From Flavobacterium davisii (GTDB lineage: Bacteria > Bacteroidota > Bacteroidia > Flavobacteriales > Flavobacteriaceae), in the NCBI RefSeq assembly GCF_019565505.1, contig NZ_CP067378.1, forward strand, positions 2,790,001 through 2,854,000: DNA of 64,000 bases, given 5' to 3'. The notes under the pieces are model-generated. The model saw only the letters and a list, made by a program, of their open reading frames with translations, was not told the origin of the DNA and did no database searches. A program made the translations under genes and the position numbers. The stretch's first letter is position 1, and the number at the start of each line of letters is the position of its first letter. This document shows positions 57,426-64,000 of this stretch, piece after piece.

Positions 57426-59060
57426 ATGATTACAGTAAACGATATTGCCGTAGAGTTTGGCGGAACTACGCTTTTTAGCGATGTGACTTTTGCAATTAAT
57501 GAAAATGATAAAATTGCCTTAATGGGCAAAAATGGAGCTGGAAAATCCACTTTGTTAAAAATCGTTGCAGGTGAAAACAAACCTACACGAGGGAATATTT
57601 CAGCACCTAGTGATGCTGTAATTGCATACTTGCCTCAGCATTTGTTATTAAATGATGACAGTACAGTAATGGAAGAAACCTCGAAGGCTTTTGCTTCCGT
57701 TTTAGGAATGAAAGCGGAGATAGATGAAATTAATGAACAATTAACTATTCGTACAGATTATGAAAGTGATGAGTACATGAAGTTAATTGAACGTGTTTCA
57801 GAACTTTCCGAAAAATATTATTCTATAGAAGAAGTTAATTACGAAGCAGAAGTTGAAAAAGTATTAAAAGGATTAGGTTTTGTTCGTGAAGATTTTACTC
57901 GTAAAACTTCTGAGTTTTCTGGTGGATGGCGTATGCGTATTGAGTTGGCTAAAATTTTATTAAAAAAACCGGACTTAATATTGTTAGACGAACCGACCAA
58001 CCACTTGGATATGGAAAGTATTCAATGGTTAGAAGATTTCTTAGTTACTCAAGCTAAAGCAGTAATGGTTATTTCCCATGATCGCGCTTTTGTAGATAGT
58101 ATTACTAATCGTACTATTGAAGTGACGATGGGTAGAATTTATGATTACAAAGCAAAATATTCTGATTATTTAGTCTTACGTCAGGATAGAAGAATTCAGC
58201 AGCAAAAGGCGTATGATGAACAACAAAAATTTATTGCTGAAAATCAGGCTTTTATAGAGCGTTTTAGAGGGACTTTTTCAAAAACAGAGCAAGTACAGTC
58301 CCGTGTACGTATGTTAGAAAAATTAGTTTTGGTAGAAGTAGATGAAGTTGATACATCCGCTTTAAAGCTAAAATTCCCACCGTCGCCACGTTCAGGGCAG
58401 TATCCTGTTGTTGTGGAAGAACTTACGAAAAAATATGATGATCATGTGGTATTTAATAATGCTAATATGGTAATTGAACGTGGTCAAAAGGTAGCATTTG
58501 TAGGAAAGAATGGAGAAGGAAAATCAACAATGATCAAAGCTATTATGAAAGAAATTAATCATGATAGTGGTAAATTAGAAATAGGGCATAATGTACAAGT
58601 AGGATATTTTGCTCAAAATCAAGCGGCATTATTAGATGGTGATTTAACCATTTTTGAAACTATAGACCGAATTGCAGAAGGAGATATTCGTACCCAAATT
58701 AAAAATATTTTAGGTGCCTTTATGTTTAAAGGAGATGATATTCAGAAGAAAGTAAAAGTTCTTTCAGGTGGAGAAAAAACACGTTTAGCTATGATTAAAC
58801 TTTTGTTAGAACCTGTAAATGTATTGATTCTGGATGAGCCTACCAATCATTTGGATATGAAAACTAAAGATATTATTAAGGAAGCATTAAAAGAATTTGA
58901 CGGAACATTAATTTTAGTTTCCCATGATCGTGATTTCTTAGATGATTTAGTAACTAAAGTGTTTGAATTTGGCAATAAAAGAGTTCGAGAACATTTTGAA
59001 GATATTAAAGGTTTCTTGGCTTTCAAGAAAATGGAAAATCTAAAGGAAATCGAGAAATAA
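57426..59060 (+). CDS. ABC-F family ATPase (second copy in window)
   Basis: A 544-residue soluble ATPase with two ABC domains. Walker A sites are MGKNGAGKST and VGKNGEGKST, signatures FSGGWRMR and LSGGEKTR, Walker B LDEPTN twice, and the linker region (IERFRGTFSKTEQVQSRVRM) is the P-site-tRNA-interaction motif area. The FSGGWRMR form and the long linker are characteristic of the ABC-F translation factors. Unlike the first ABC-F gene in the window it lacks a C-terminal coiled coil, so it belongs to a different subfamily. The frame is intact. Confidence 0.93.
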   Translation: MITVNDIAVEFGGTTLFSDVTFAINENDKIALMGKNGAGKSTLLKIVAGENKPTRGNISAPSDAVIAYLPQHLLLNDDSTVMEETSKAFASVLGMKAEIDEINEQLTIRTDYESDEYMKLIERVSELSEKYYSIEEVNYEAEVEKVLKGLGFVREDFTRKTSEFSGGWRMRIELAKILLKKPDLILLDEPTNHLDMESIQWLEDFLVTQAKAVMVISHDRAFVDSITNRTIEVTMGRIYDYKAKYSDYLVLRQDRRIQQQKAYDEQQKFIAENQAFIERFRGTFSKTEQVQSRVRMLEKLVLVEVDEVDTSALKLKFPPSPRSGQYPVVVEELTKKYDDHVVFNNANMVIERGQKVAFVGKNGEGKSTMIKAIMKEINHDSGKLEIGHNVQVGYFAQNQAALLDGDLTIFETIDRIAEGDIRTQIKNILGAFMFKGDDIQKKVKVLSGGEKTRLAMIKLLLEPVNVLILDEPTNHLDMKTKDIIKEALKEFDGTLILVSHDRDFLDDLVTKVFEFGNKRVREHFEDIKGFLAFKKMENLKEIEK

Positions 59061-59079
59061 AATGATCATAAAGCAAAAA

Positions 59080-59114
59080 GAGGCTCTTTTCAATTTTAGA
59101 AAGAGCCTTTTTTT
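59080..59114 (+). terminator. Rho-independent terminator
   Basis: AAGAGGCTCTTT and AAAGAGCCTTTTTTT with a short AT loop, 20 bases after the ABC-F stop codon. Confidence 0.9.
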
Positions 59115-59221
59115 ATGTGAGCCAAAACCAATCCTAATAAAAAAAGGTGTACTAAAGTTACCAATTTGGTCATAGGAAGAAATTATATAGTACTGATAAC
59201 ATTATATTTTTTCTGTTGTTT

Positions 59222-59422
59222 AATCCAGATTACGCATTAGACTTCGTTGTGAAACAAAATTTTTCAATAAATTCAAGTGCTCACGGAAAATTTTAGAAGA
59301 AGAAATAGTGAACTATTTTGATGATTAAAATTTGAGTACGTGCTTAAATTTGAAGAAAAATAAAGTGGAATAGATTTACTTCGTCTATTCGCTACGCTCG
59401 GGTCTAATGCGTAATCTGGATT
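59222..59422. mobile_element. MITE-like element with 21-base terminal inverted repeats
   Basis: The element begins AATCCAGATTACGCATTAGA and ends with its exact complement (TCTAATGCGTAATCTGGATT); the inverted repeats are 21 bases without a mismatch. TTTAA is found on both sides (59219-59223 and 59421-59425), overlapping the two terminal bases. It has no open frame; a hairpin GAATAGA/TCTATTC lies near the right end. Shorter or decayed copies occur at 40238, 32573 and 33028. Confidence 0.8.
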
Positions 59423-59504
59423 TAAGTTAAATAGCTATTTTTTAGAACACCCATTTTATCATAATGCTAAATATTAAATAATTATAAGTATTTTACAAAA
59501 ATGA

Positions 59505-61058
59505 TTACAATTGAGCACTTTTAATAAGTCGAATAAATTCAGTTTTATAACCTTCTGAGTCGTTATGTACCCCCTTATTAGCGAGCTCTATAATATCTTC
59601 CGTCTTTTTGTTTTCAATATATTTCGAGTCTCTTAATTTCATGCCAAACCACGCCACAGAGGAAGCAAATTTAAAATCAGAACTAGCAAATTTTAAAGGG
59701 TTGTTTAAATTTTTAATGGTTTGTATCATTTCAATACTTCTTTCTCCTTCTGGTTTTTTATATCGAAACTTGATTGTAGCTAATTCAAGAGACGTAGAAT
59801 TGTGTTGAGATTCTTTTGATGTGTATTTTAGCTTTGTAGGAGAATAAGAACTTTCAACTCCTGTTGGGATAATTTCATACAAAGCAGTAACTGTATGACC
59901 ACTTCCTAATTCTCCTGCATCAATAGCGTCATTTTTAAAATCTTCGTCGTTTAGTTTTCTGTTTTCATATCCAATTAAACGGTAGGATTGTACTTGAGAG
60001 GGATTAAATTCAATTTGAATTTTAACATCTTTAGCAATGGTAAACATAGAGCCATTGAACTCTTTGCCTAAAAATCGAGTGGCTTCCTGCATGTTGTCTA
60101 TATAAGCATAGTTTCCGTTGCCTTTGTTTGCAAGGGTTTCCATTTTACTATCTTTATAATTGTTCATGCCGTATCCTAGACAAGTTAAAAAGATGCCAGT
60201 TTTACGTTTCTGTTCTATTAAATGTTCCATTTCTTTATCGGTTGAAGCCCCGATATTAAAGTCTCCATCTGTTGCTAAAATAATTCGGTTATTACCTTCT
60301 TTGATAAAGTTTTCTTCCGCAATTTTATATGCCAATTCTATTCCTTCTCCACCAGCGGTACTGCCGCCAGCAGTTAAGCCATCAAGAGCATCTATTATTT
60401 TGTTTTTCTCATTTCCTGAAGTAGGAGGAAGAATCATACCTGCTGCTCCTGCATATACAACTATAGAAACTTTGTCTTCAGAACGTAATTCCTTTGTGAG
60501 AACCTTCATAGATTCTTTTAGTAAAGGAAGTTTGTTTTCTTCTTCCATAGATCCAGAAACATCTATAAGAAAAACAATATTAGAAGCAGGAAGATTGTTT
60601 TTATCCATCTTTTTTCCTTGAAGACCAATTTTTAATAATTTATGTTTGGAATTCCAAGGACATTCACTATATTCTGTATTAATAGAAAAGGGGTGATTAT
60701 CATTCGGTTGTGGATAAGTATAAGAAAAATAATTGATCATTTCTTCTAGACGTATAGCATCTTTCGGAATCTTTTGACCGTTATTGATAAAACGACGGAT
60801 GTTGGTATAAGAAGCATTATCAACATCAATCGAAAATGTAGACAAGGGAGTTATATTTGTGTTTTCAAATTTGTTTTCTTCTATTTCTGCATAACTTTCC
60901 TGATTAGTGTATTCTGGATCGCTTGTTTCAGGATTTTCCGGCATTAGATTGTTAATTTCTACCTCGTTAGCTATTTCTTCATTAGTCGTGTTAGAAGATT
61001 GTTTGCAAGCAGTAAAAGATAATGCTAGTAGGTATAGTGTTAGAAATGTTTTTTTCAT
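59505..61058 (-). CDS. YfbK-like von Willebrand factor A domain lipoprotein
   Basis: A 517-residue lipoprotein (signal ending SFTAC, Cys at 18). After an acidic linker comes a N-terminal domain with PLSTFSIDVDNASYTNIRRF, then the VWA domain with the metal-ion site DVSGSMEEEN and LATDGDFNIG, and a C-terminal DUF3520-like domain (ATIKFRYKKPEGERSIEMI to YKTEFIRLIKSAQL). This domain order is that of YfbK. Such proteins are probably envelope scaffolds with metal-dependent protein binding; the partner is unknown. It is divergent to the MATE gene. Confidence 0.88.
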   Translation of the reverse strand: MKKTFLTLYLLALSFTACKQSSNTTNEEIANEVEINNLMPENPETSDPEYTNQESYAEIEENKFENTNITPLSTFSIDVDNASYTNIRRFINNGQKIPKDAIRLEEMINYFSYTYPQPNDNHPFSINTEYSECPWNSKHKLLKIGLQGKKMDKNNLPASNIVFLIDVSGSMEEENKLPLLKESMKVLTKELRSEDKVSIVVYAGAAGMILPPTSGNEKNKIIDALDGLTAGGSTAGGEGIELAYKIAEENFIKEGNNRIILATDGDFNIGASTDKEMEHLIEQKRKTGIFLTCLGYGMNNYKDSKMETLANKGNGNYAYIDNMQEATRFLGKEFNGSMFTIAKDVKIQIEFNPSQVQSYRLIGYENRKLNDEDFKNDAIDAGELGSGHTVTALYEIIPTGVESSYSPTKLKYTSKESQHNSTSLELATIKFRYKKPEGERSIEMIQTIKNLNNPLKFASSDFKFASSVAWFGMKLRDSKYIENKKTEDIIELANKGVHNDSEGYKTEFIRLIKSAQL

Positions 61059-61126
61059 GTAAATAGCGGTTATTAATTAAGTTTTTTCTTATTATTTATA
61101 GCAAATTATGTGCCTCATTTATTTAT

Positions 61127-61215
61127 ATTGAAATTGTTGATTGAAATTGTTGATTGAAATTGTTGATTGAAATTGTTGATTGAAATTGTTGATTGAAATT
61201 GTCATTGAAATTGTC
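61127..61215. repeat. 13-base tandem repeat upstream of the MATE gene
   Basis: Five perfect copies of ATTGAAATTGTTG (61127-61191) are followed by two 12-base versions (ATTGAAATTGTC) and a partial ATTGAA. The last full unit contains the -33 TTG of the downstream promoter. Confidence 0.95.
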
Positions 61216-61234
61216 ATTGAATAAATTATCTTTG
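61205..61234 (+). promoter_or_regulatory. Promoter of the MATE gene
   Basis: TTG at 61205-61207 (inside the last tandem unit), 19 bases, then TATCTTTG at 61227-61234; both boxes and the spacing match the Bacteroidetes consensus. The start codon follows 6 bases later, so the message has a very short or no leader. Confidence 0.75.
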
Positions 61235-61240
61235 CAGACT

Positions 61241-62623
61241 ATGAAGCTTTCGACTTATACTCAAGAATTTAAAGAAAACATACGATTAGCATATCCAATT
61301 GTTTTAGGCATGTTAGGGCATACCTTAGTTTCTATAGTTGATAACATAATGGTAGGAAAACTGGGAGCAAAGGAACTTGCGGCAGTTTCTTTAGCGAATA
61401 GTTTTGTATTTATAGGAATGTCATTAGGATTAGGATTTTCAACAGCTATAACACCCTTAGTTGCAGAAGCGGATGGAGAGAATAGTTTAATAAAAGGACG
61501 TAGTGTTTTTCATCACGGATTATTGCTTTGTACAGTATTAGGAATTACCTTATTTGCTATTATATATTTAACTAAGCCTTTGATTGTATATATGGGACAA
61601 CCAGAAGAAGTAGTTGAACTAGCCAAACCATTTTTAGACTTAGTTGCATTTTCATTAATTCCGTTAATTATTTTTCAAGGATATAAGCAATTTGCCGATG
61701 GTAAAAGTGAAACAAAGTATGGTATGTGGGCTAATTTGCTTTGTAATGTCATACACTTGTTTTTTAATATAGTATTGATTTATGGTATTTGGATTTTTCC
61801 AAAAATGGGAATGTTAGGAGCGGCAGTTGGAACTGTTTTATCAAGGGTAATAATGGTGATTTATATTCATTTTGCTTTAAGATCAAGAAAAAAATTTAAA
61901 CCTTATTTTGAAGGATTTACTATTAAAAGTATAGGGAAATCAATGACAAAAAAAATAGTTGATCTAGGACTTCCTTCCGCTATGCAAATGTTTTTTGAAG
62001 TAGCGCTGTTTACAGGAGCTATTTGGTTGTGCGGAAGTATTGGTACAACTAGCCAAGCAGCTAATCAAATAGCTCTAACTTTAGCAACTTTTACCTTTAT
62101 GTTTGTTTCTGGTTTAGGGGTTGCGGGTATGATACGTATAGGGAATCAGAAGGGGATACAAGATTATAAAAAATTACAAGTTATTGCACGCTCTATTTTT
62201 TTATTAGCAATATTAATTCAAGGAATTTTTGCAATTCTTTTTATAGTGACAAATAATTGGTTACCTGAATTATTTATAGATTCCAAAAATACATTAGCTT
62301 TAAGAGATAGTACAGAGGTAGCTACAATAGCATCTAATTTGATTTTAGTTGCGGCTGTTTTTCAAATTTTTGATGGAATACAAGTTACCGTACTTGGTGC
62401 TCTAAGAGGAATACAAGATGTAAAAGTACCAATGTATCTTACATTTGTTGCATACTGGATTATAGGTTTTCCTATATCTATTTATTTAGGTTTATTTACT
62501 TTCTTAAAAGCTATTGGGGTTTGGATTGGATTGTTATCAGGACTTATTGCAGCCGCATTGCTTTTGTTTTATAGATTTGAAAAATTGTCTAAACGTATGA
62601 TTTTCCAAAATAGCACAAATTAA
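61241..62623 (+). CDS. MATE-family multidrug efflux transporter
   Basis: A 460-residue membrane transporter with about 12 helices, using an ion gradient to expel drugs or organic cations. I choose the ATG at 61241 (MKLSTYTQEFKENIRLAYPI), because earlier codons come from the tandem repeat and the promoter. Family motifs are VLGMLGHTLVSIVDNIMVGK, GMSLGLGFSTAITPLVAEA, LPSAMQMFFEVALFTGAIWL, and VAGMIRIGNQKG. The NorM-type layout is complete and the frame intact. A small acidic protein gene follows within 20 bases. Confidence 0.93.
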   Translation: MKLSTYTQEFKENIRLAYPIVLGMLGHTLVSIVDNIMVGKLGAKELAAVSLANSFVFIGMSLGLGFSTAITPLVAEADGENSLIKGRSVFHHGLLLCTVLGITLFAIIYLTKPLIVYMGQPEEVVELAKPFLDLVAFSLIPLIIFQGYKQFADGKSETKYGMWANLLCNVIHLFFNIVLIYGIWIFPKMGMLGAAVGTVLSRVIMVIYIHFALRSRKKFKPYFEGFTIKSIGKSMTKKIVDLGLPSAMQMFFEVALFTGAIWLCGSIGTTSQAANQIALTLATFTFMFVSGLGVAGMIRIGNQKGIQDYKKLQVIARSIFLLAILIQGIFAILFIVTNNWLPELFIDSKNTLALRDSTEVATIASNLILVAAVFQIFDGIQVTVLGALRGIQDVKVPMYLTFVAYWIIGFPISIYLGLFTFLKAIGVWIGLLSGLIAAALLLFYRFEKLSKRMIFQNSTN

Positions 62624-62642
62624 TATTAAAAATTATTATAAA

Positions 62643-62870
62643 ATGACATTACCAAAATTTGTTTTAGCAGATAATTCTGATTTTCCAGATGATATTTTTA
62701 TTATTCATCTAGAATTTCCTCGTTTTTTAATTAATTTAAAAGATGATTCAATTGAATTTATAGAAGAGTTAGATGATGAAGATGAATCTGAAATAGAAAG
62801 AGAAATGGAATATTTAATTACTTTAGCAGGAGAATTTTACGATCGAGAAATGGAAAGATATGAAGAATAA
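62643..62870 (+). CDS. Small acidic conserved protein
   Basis: A 75-residue acidic cytoplasmic protein (21 Asp+Glu in the last 40 residues). It starts MTLPKFVLADNSDFPDDIFI and has FPRFLINLKDDSIEFIEELD, then a helical acidic tail ending REMERYEE. It follows the MATE gene by 19 bases and precedes a terminator, so it is in that operon. I recall similar small proteins in other flavobacteria, without known function. Confidence 0.8.
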   Translation: MTLPKFVLADNSDFPDDIFIIHLEFPRFLINLKDDSIEFIEELDDEDESEIEREMEYLITLAGEFYDREMERYEE

Positions 62871-62894
62871 AAATTCATAATCTATTATATCTTT

Positions 62895-62930
62895 AATCCC
62901 GATAAGTGATGATTTATCGGGATGTTAATT
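62895..62930 (+). terminator. Rho-independent terminator
   Basis: AATCCCGATAA and TTATCGGGAT with a 7-base loop, followed by a T-rich run, 25 bases after the small acidic gene. Confidence 0.85.
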
Positions 62931-62995
62931 TTTGGGTTTTATGAAAATGACATTTAGTGAATTAAAATAAGTTAGTAGATAGTAAAAAAAAAGAT

Positions 62996-63991
62996 ATGAA
63001 TGAACATCCAATTTTTGAAGAACATCCTTGGTTAATTTTAACATTTGCAATTATAGTTTTGTTTATGTTGTTATTAGATTTAGGAATCTTTAATAAAAAA
63101 AGTCACGAAGTTTCTAGTAAAGAAGCTGCAACTTGGTCATTTGTCTGGATTGCTTTAGCAATGGGATTTAGTGGATTATTATATCATTTTGCAGGAGCTA
63201 TTAAATTTTATGAGTTCCAGTCAGCGTATTGGATTGAAAAGGCTCTTTCGGTAGATAATCTTTTTGTTTTTATTATGGTTTTTAAATTTTTTGAAGTAGC
63301 CAACGAAAATAAACATAAAGTACTGTTCTGGGGAATTATAGGAGCTCTTGTTTTAAGAGCAATTTTTATATTTTCAGGGGCTTTTTTGATAGAATTAACC
63401 TATTTGAATAAAATTTTAGGATTAATAGGTTTTTCGGGATTTAAATATGACATTAACTTAGTGATGACTCTTTTCGGATTATTCCTGATTTATGCAGGAA
63501 TTAAATCTTGGTTTAGTAATGATGAAGATCAGGATCAGGATTACAACAATACTAAGGGAGCAAAATTAGTACGTAGAATTTTTAATGTAAGTGATAATTA
63601 TGATGGAAATAAATTTTTTACAGTTGAAAATGGTAAAAAAATAGCAACGCCTTTGTTAGTTGTAGTGACAGTTATTGAATTTACAGACCTGTTATTTGCC
63701 GTTGATTCTATCCCCGCTATTTTTGCTATTTCAAGAGATCCGTTAGTTCTATATACATCTAATATTTTTGCTATATTAGGATTACGAGCTCTATTTTTTT
63801 TACTAGATAATTTTATTCATTTATTTCACAAACTTCCTTACGGGTTAGCTATTATTTTAACCTTTATAGGGATAAAAATGATTATAGCTCCTTTTTATCA
63901 CGTAGATTCTGTAATATCACTCATAATAATAGGCGCTGTTTTAGTACTGTCTGTATTTTTGTCAATTGTTTTTCCTGAATCTAAAGAATAA
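62996..63991 (+). CDS. TerC/Alx-family membrane protein
   Basis: A 331-residue integral membrane protein with about nine helices, of the TerC/Alx family linked to Mn2+ export and metal loading of secreted proteins. Signatures are EHPWLILTFAIIVLFMLLLD, YWIEKALSVDNLFVFIMVF (with the conserved Glu and Asp), VTVIEFTDLLFAVDSIPAIF (second conserved acidic pair), and LGLRALFFLLDNFIHLFHKL. Length and layout are complete. It stands alone behind a terminator. Metal specificity is inference from family knowledge. Confidence 0.92.
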   Translation: MNEHPIFEEHPWLILTFAIIVLFMLLLDLGIFNKKSHEVSSKEAATWSFVWIALAMGFSGLLYHFAGAIKFYEFQSAYWIEKALSVDNLFVFIMVFKFFEVANENKHKVLFWGIIGALVLRAIFIFSGAFLIELTYLNKILGLIGFSGFKYDINLVMTLFGLFLIYAGIKSWFSNDEDQDQDYNNTKGAKLVRRIFNVSDNYDGNKFFTVENGKKIATPLLVVVTVIEFTDLLFAVDSIPAIFAISRDPLVLYTSNIFAILGLRALFFLLDNFIHLFHKLPYGLAIILTFIGIKMIIAPFYHVDSVISLIIIGAVLVLSVFLSIVFPESKE

Positions 63992-64000
63992 TGTATTTTA

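Noticed and set aside
61193..61240. Upstream extension of the MATE protein (MKLSLKLSLNKLSLQT)
   Set aside because: These codons are translated tandem repeat and promoter DNA; the ATG at 61241 gives the normal MATE N-terminus.

Overview
The window is about 64 kb of low-GC (by eye roughly one third G+C) chromosomal DNA from a member of the Flavobacteriaceae, most likely a Flavobacterium or close relative. Supporting signs are flavobacterial gene orders (parA-parB-DUF5683-dapB-lepB; rpmB-rpmG-DUF4295-ftsY; PadR-PspC-GIN), Bacteroidetes-type promoters (TTG, about 19-22 nt, TAnnTTTG), a type IX secretion C-terminal domain, GIN/DUF2807 proteins, an Omp28-type lipoprotein and the Bacteroidetes-sized SecA. 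No rRNA, tRNA, CRISPR array, prophage or intact insertion sequence was seen.

Layout. 1-4650 (minus): signal peptidase I (cut by the window edge), dapB, DUF5683, parB, parA and a methionine-type aminotransferase. 4783-8300 (minus): PafA-like alkaline phosphatase, DinB protein, a short orphan protein, a methyltransferase. 8474-17860 (minus): secA, DUF2795, cobalamin adenosyltransferase, DUF6904, a two-domain M16 peptidase, a LolD-like ATPase. 17974-21064: divergent thiol-redox/envelope group (Omp28-like; TlpA and DUF6029 barrel). 21092-23842 (minus): methyltransferase and ABC-F ATPase. 24248-32522 (plus): lipoprotein, glycosyltransferase, 2-oxoacid dehydrogenase E2, exonuclease, FAH-family enzyme, Hpt protein, cinA, rpmB-rpmG-DUF4295, ftsY and a tiny membrane protein. 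32523-33242 is a repeat-rich gap, followed by trxB. 34326-40066: probable heme-uptake locus (DUF6607; TonB receptor, HmuY lipoprotein, T9SS-secreted HmuY-like protein). 40326-45338 (minus): envelope-stress-like cluster (two GIN proteins, PspC, PadR, DUF4440, DUF4870). 45627-54230: DUF4442, TIGR01777 epimerase, YceI, grpE-dnaJ, a two-gene ABC exporter, a sigma-54-type response regulator, a degenerate helicase-like protein. 54342-63991: Fic protein, gamma-glutamyltransferase, DUF2007, a second ABC-F ATPase, VWA/YfbK-like protein, MATE pump, a small acidic protein and a TerC-family protein.

An important property of this sequence: 23 genes, including essential ones (secA, ftsY, trxB), carry single-base frameshifts, most of them one base missing from an A/T run, with a second cluster in CCGGG contexts. 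The pattern looks like consensus error rather than gene decay, so broken genes are described here as their reconstructed full-length versions with the break positions given. One glycosyltransferase also has an in-frame TGA that the indel pattern does not explain.

The least ordinary items are: a small family of terminal-inverted-repeat (MITE-like) elements (59222, 40238, about 32573 and 33028); a palindromic GC-rich repeat inserted in the same reading frame in the linkers of two unrelated proteins; short tandem repeats just upstream of the PadR regulator and inside the MATE promoter; the paired lipoprotein/secreted HmuY proteins; and a helicase-like protein reduced to one degenerate RecA domain. 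I saw nothing that I would confidently call an undescribed multi-gene system.
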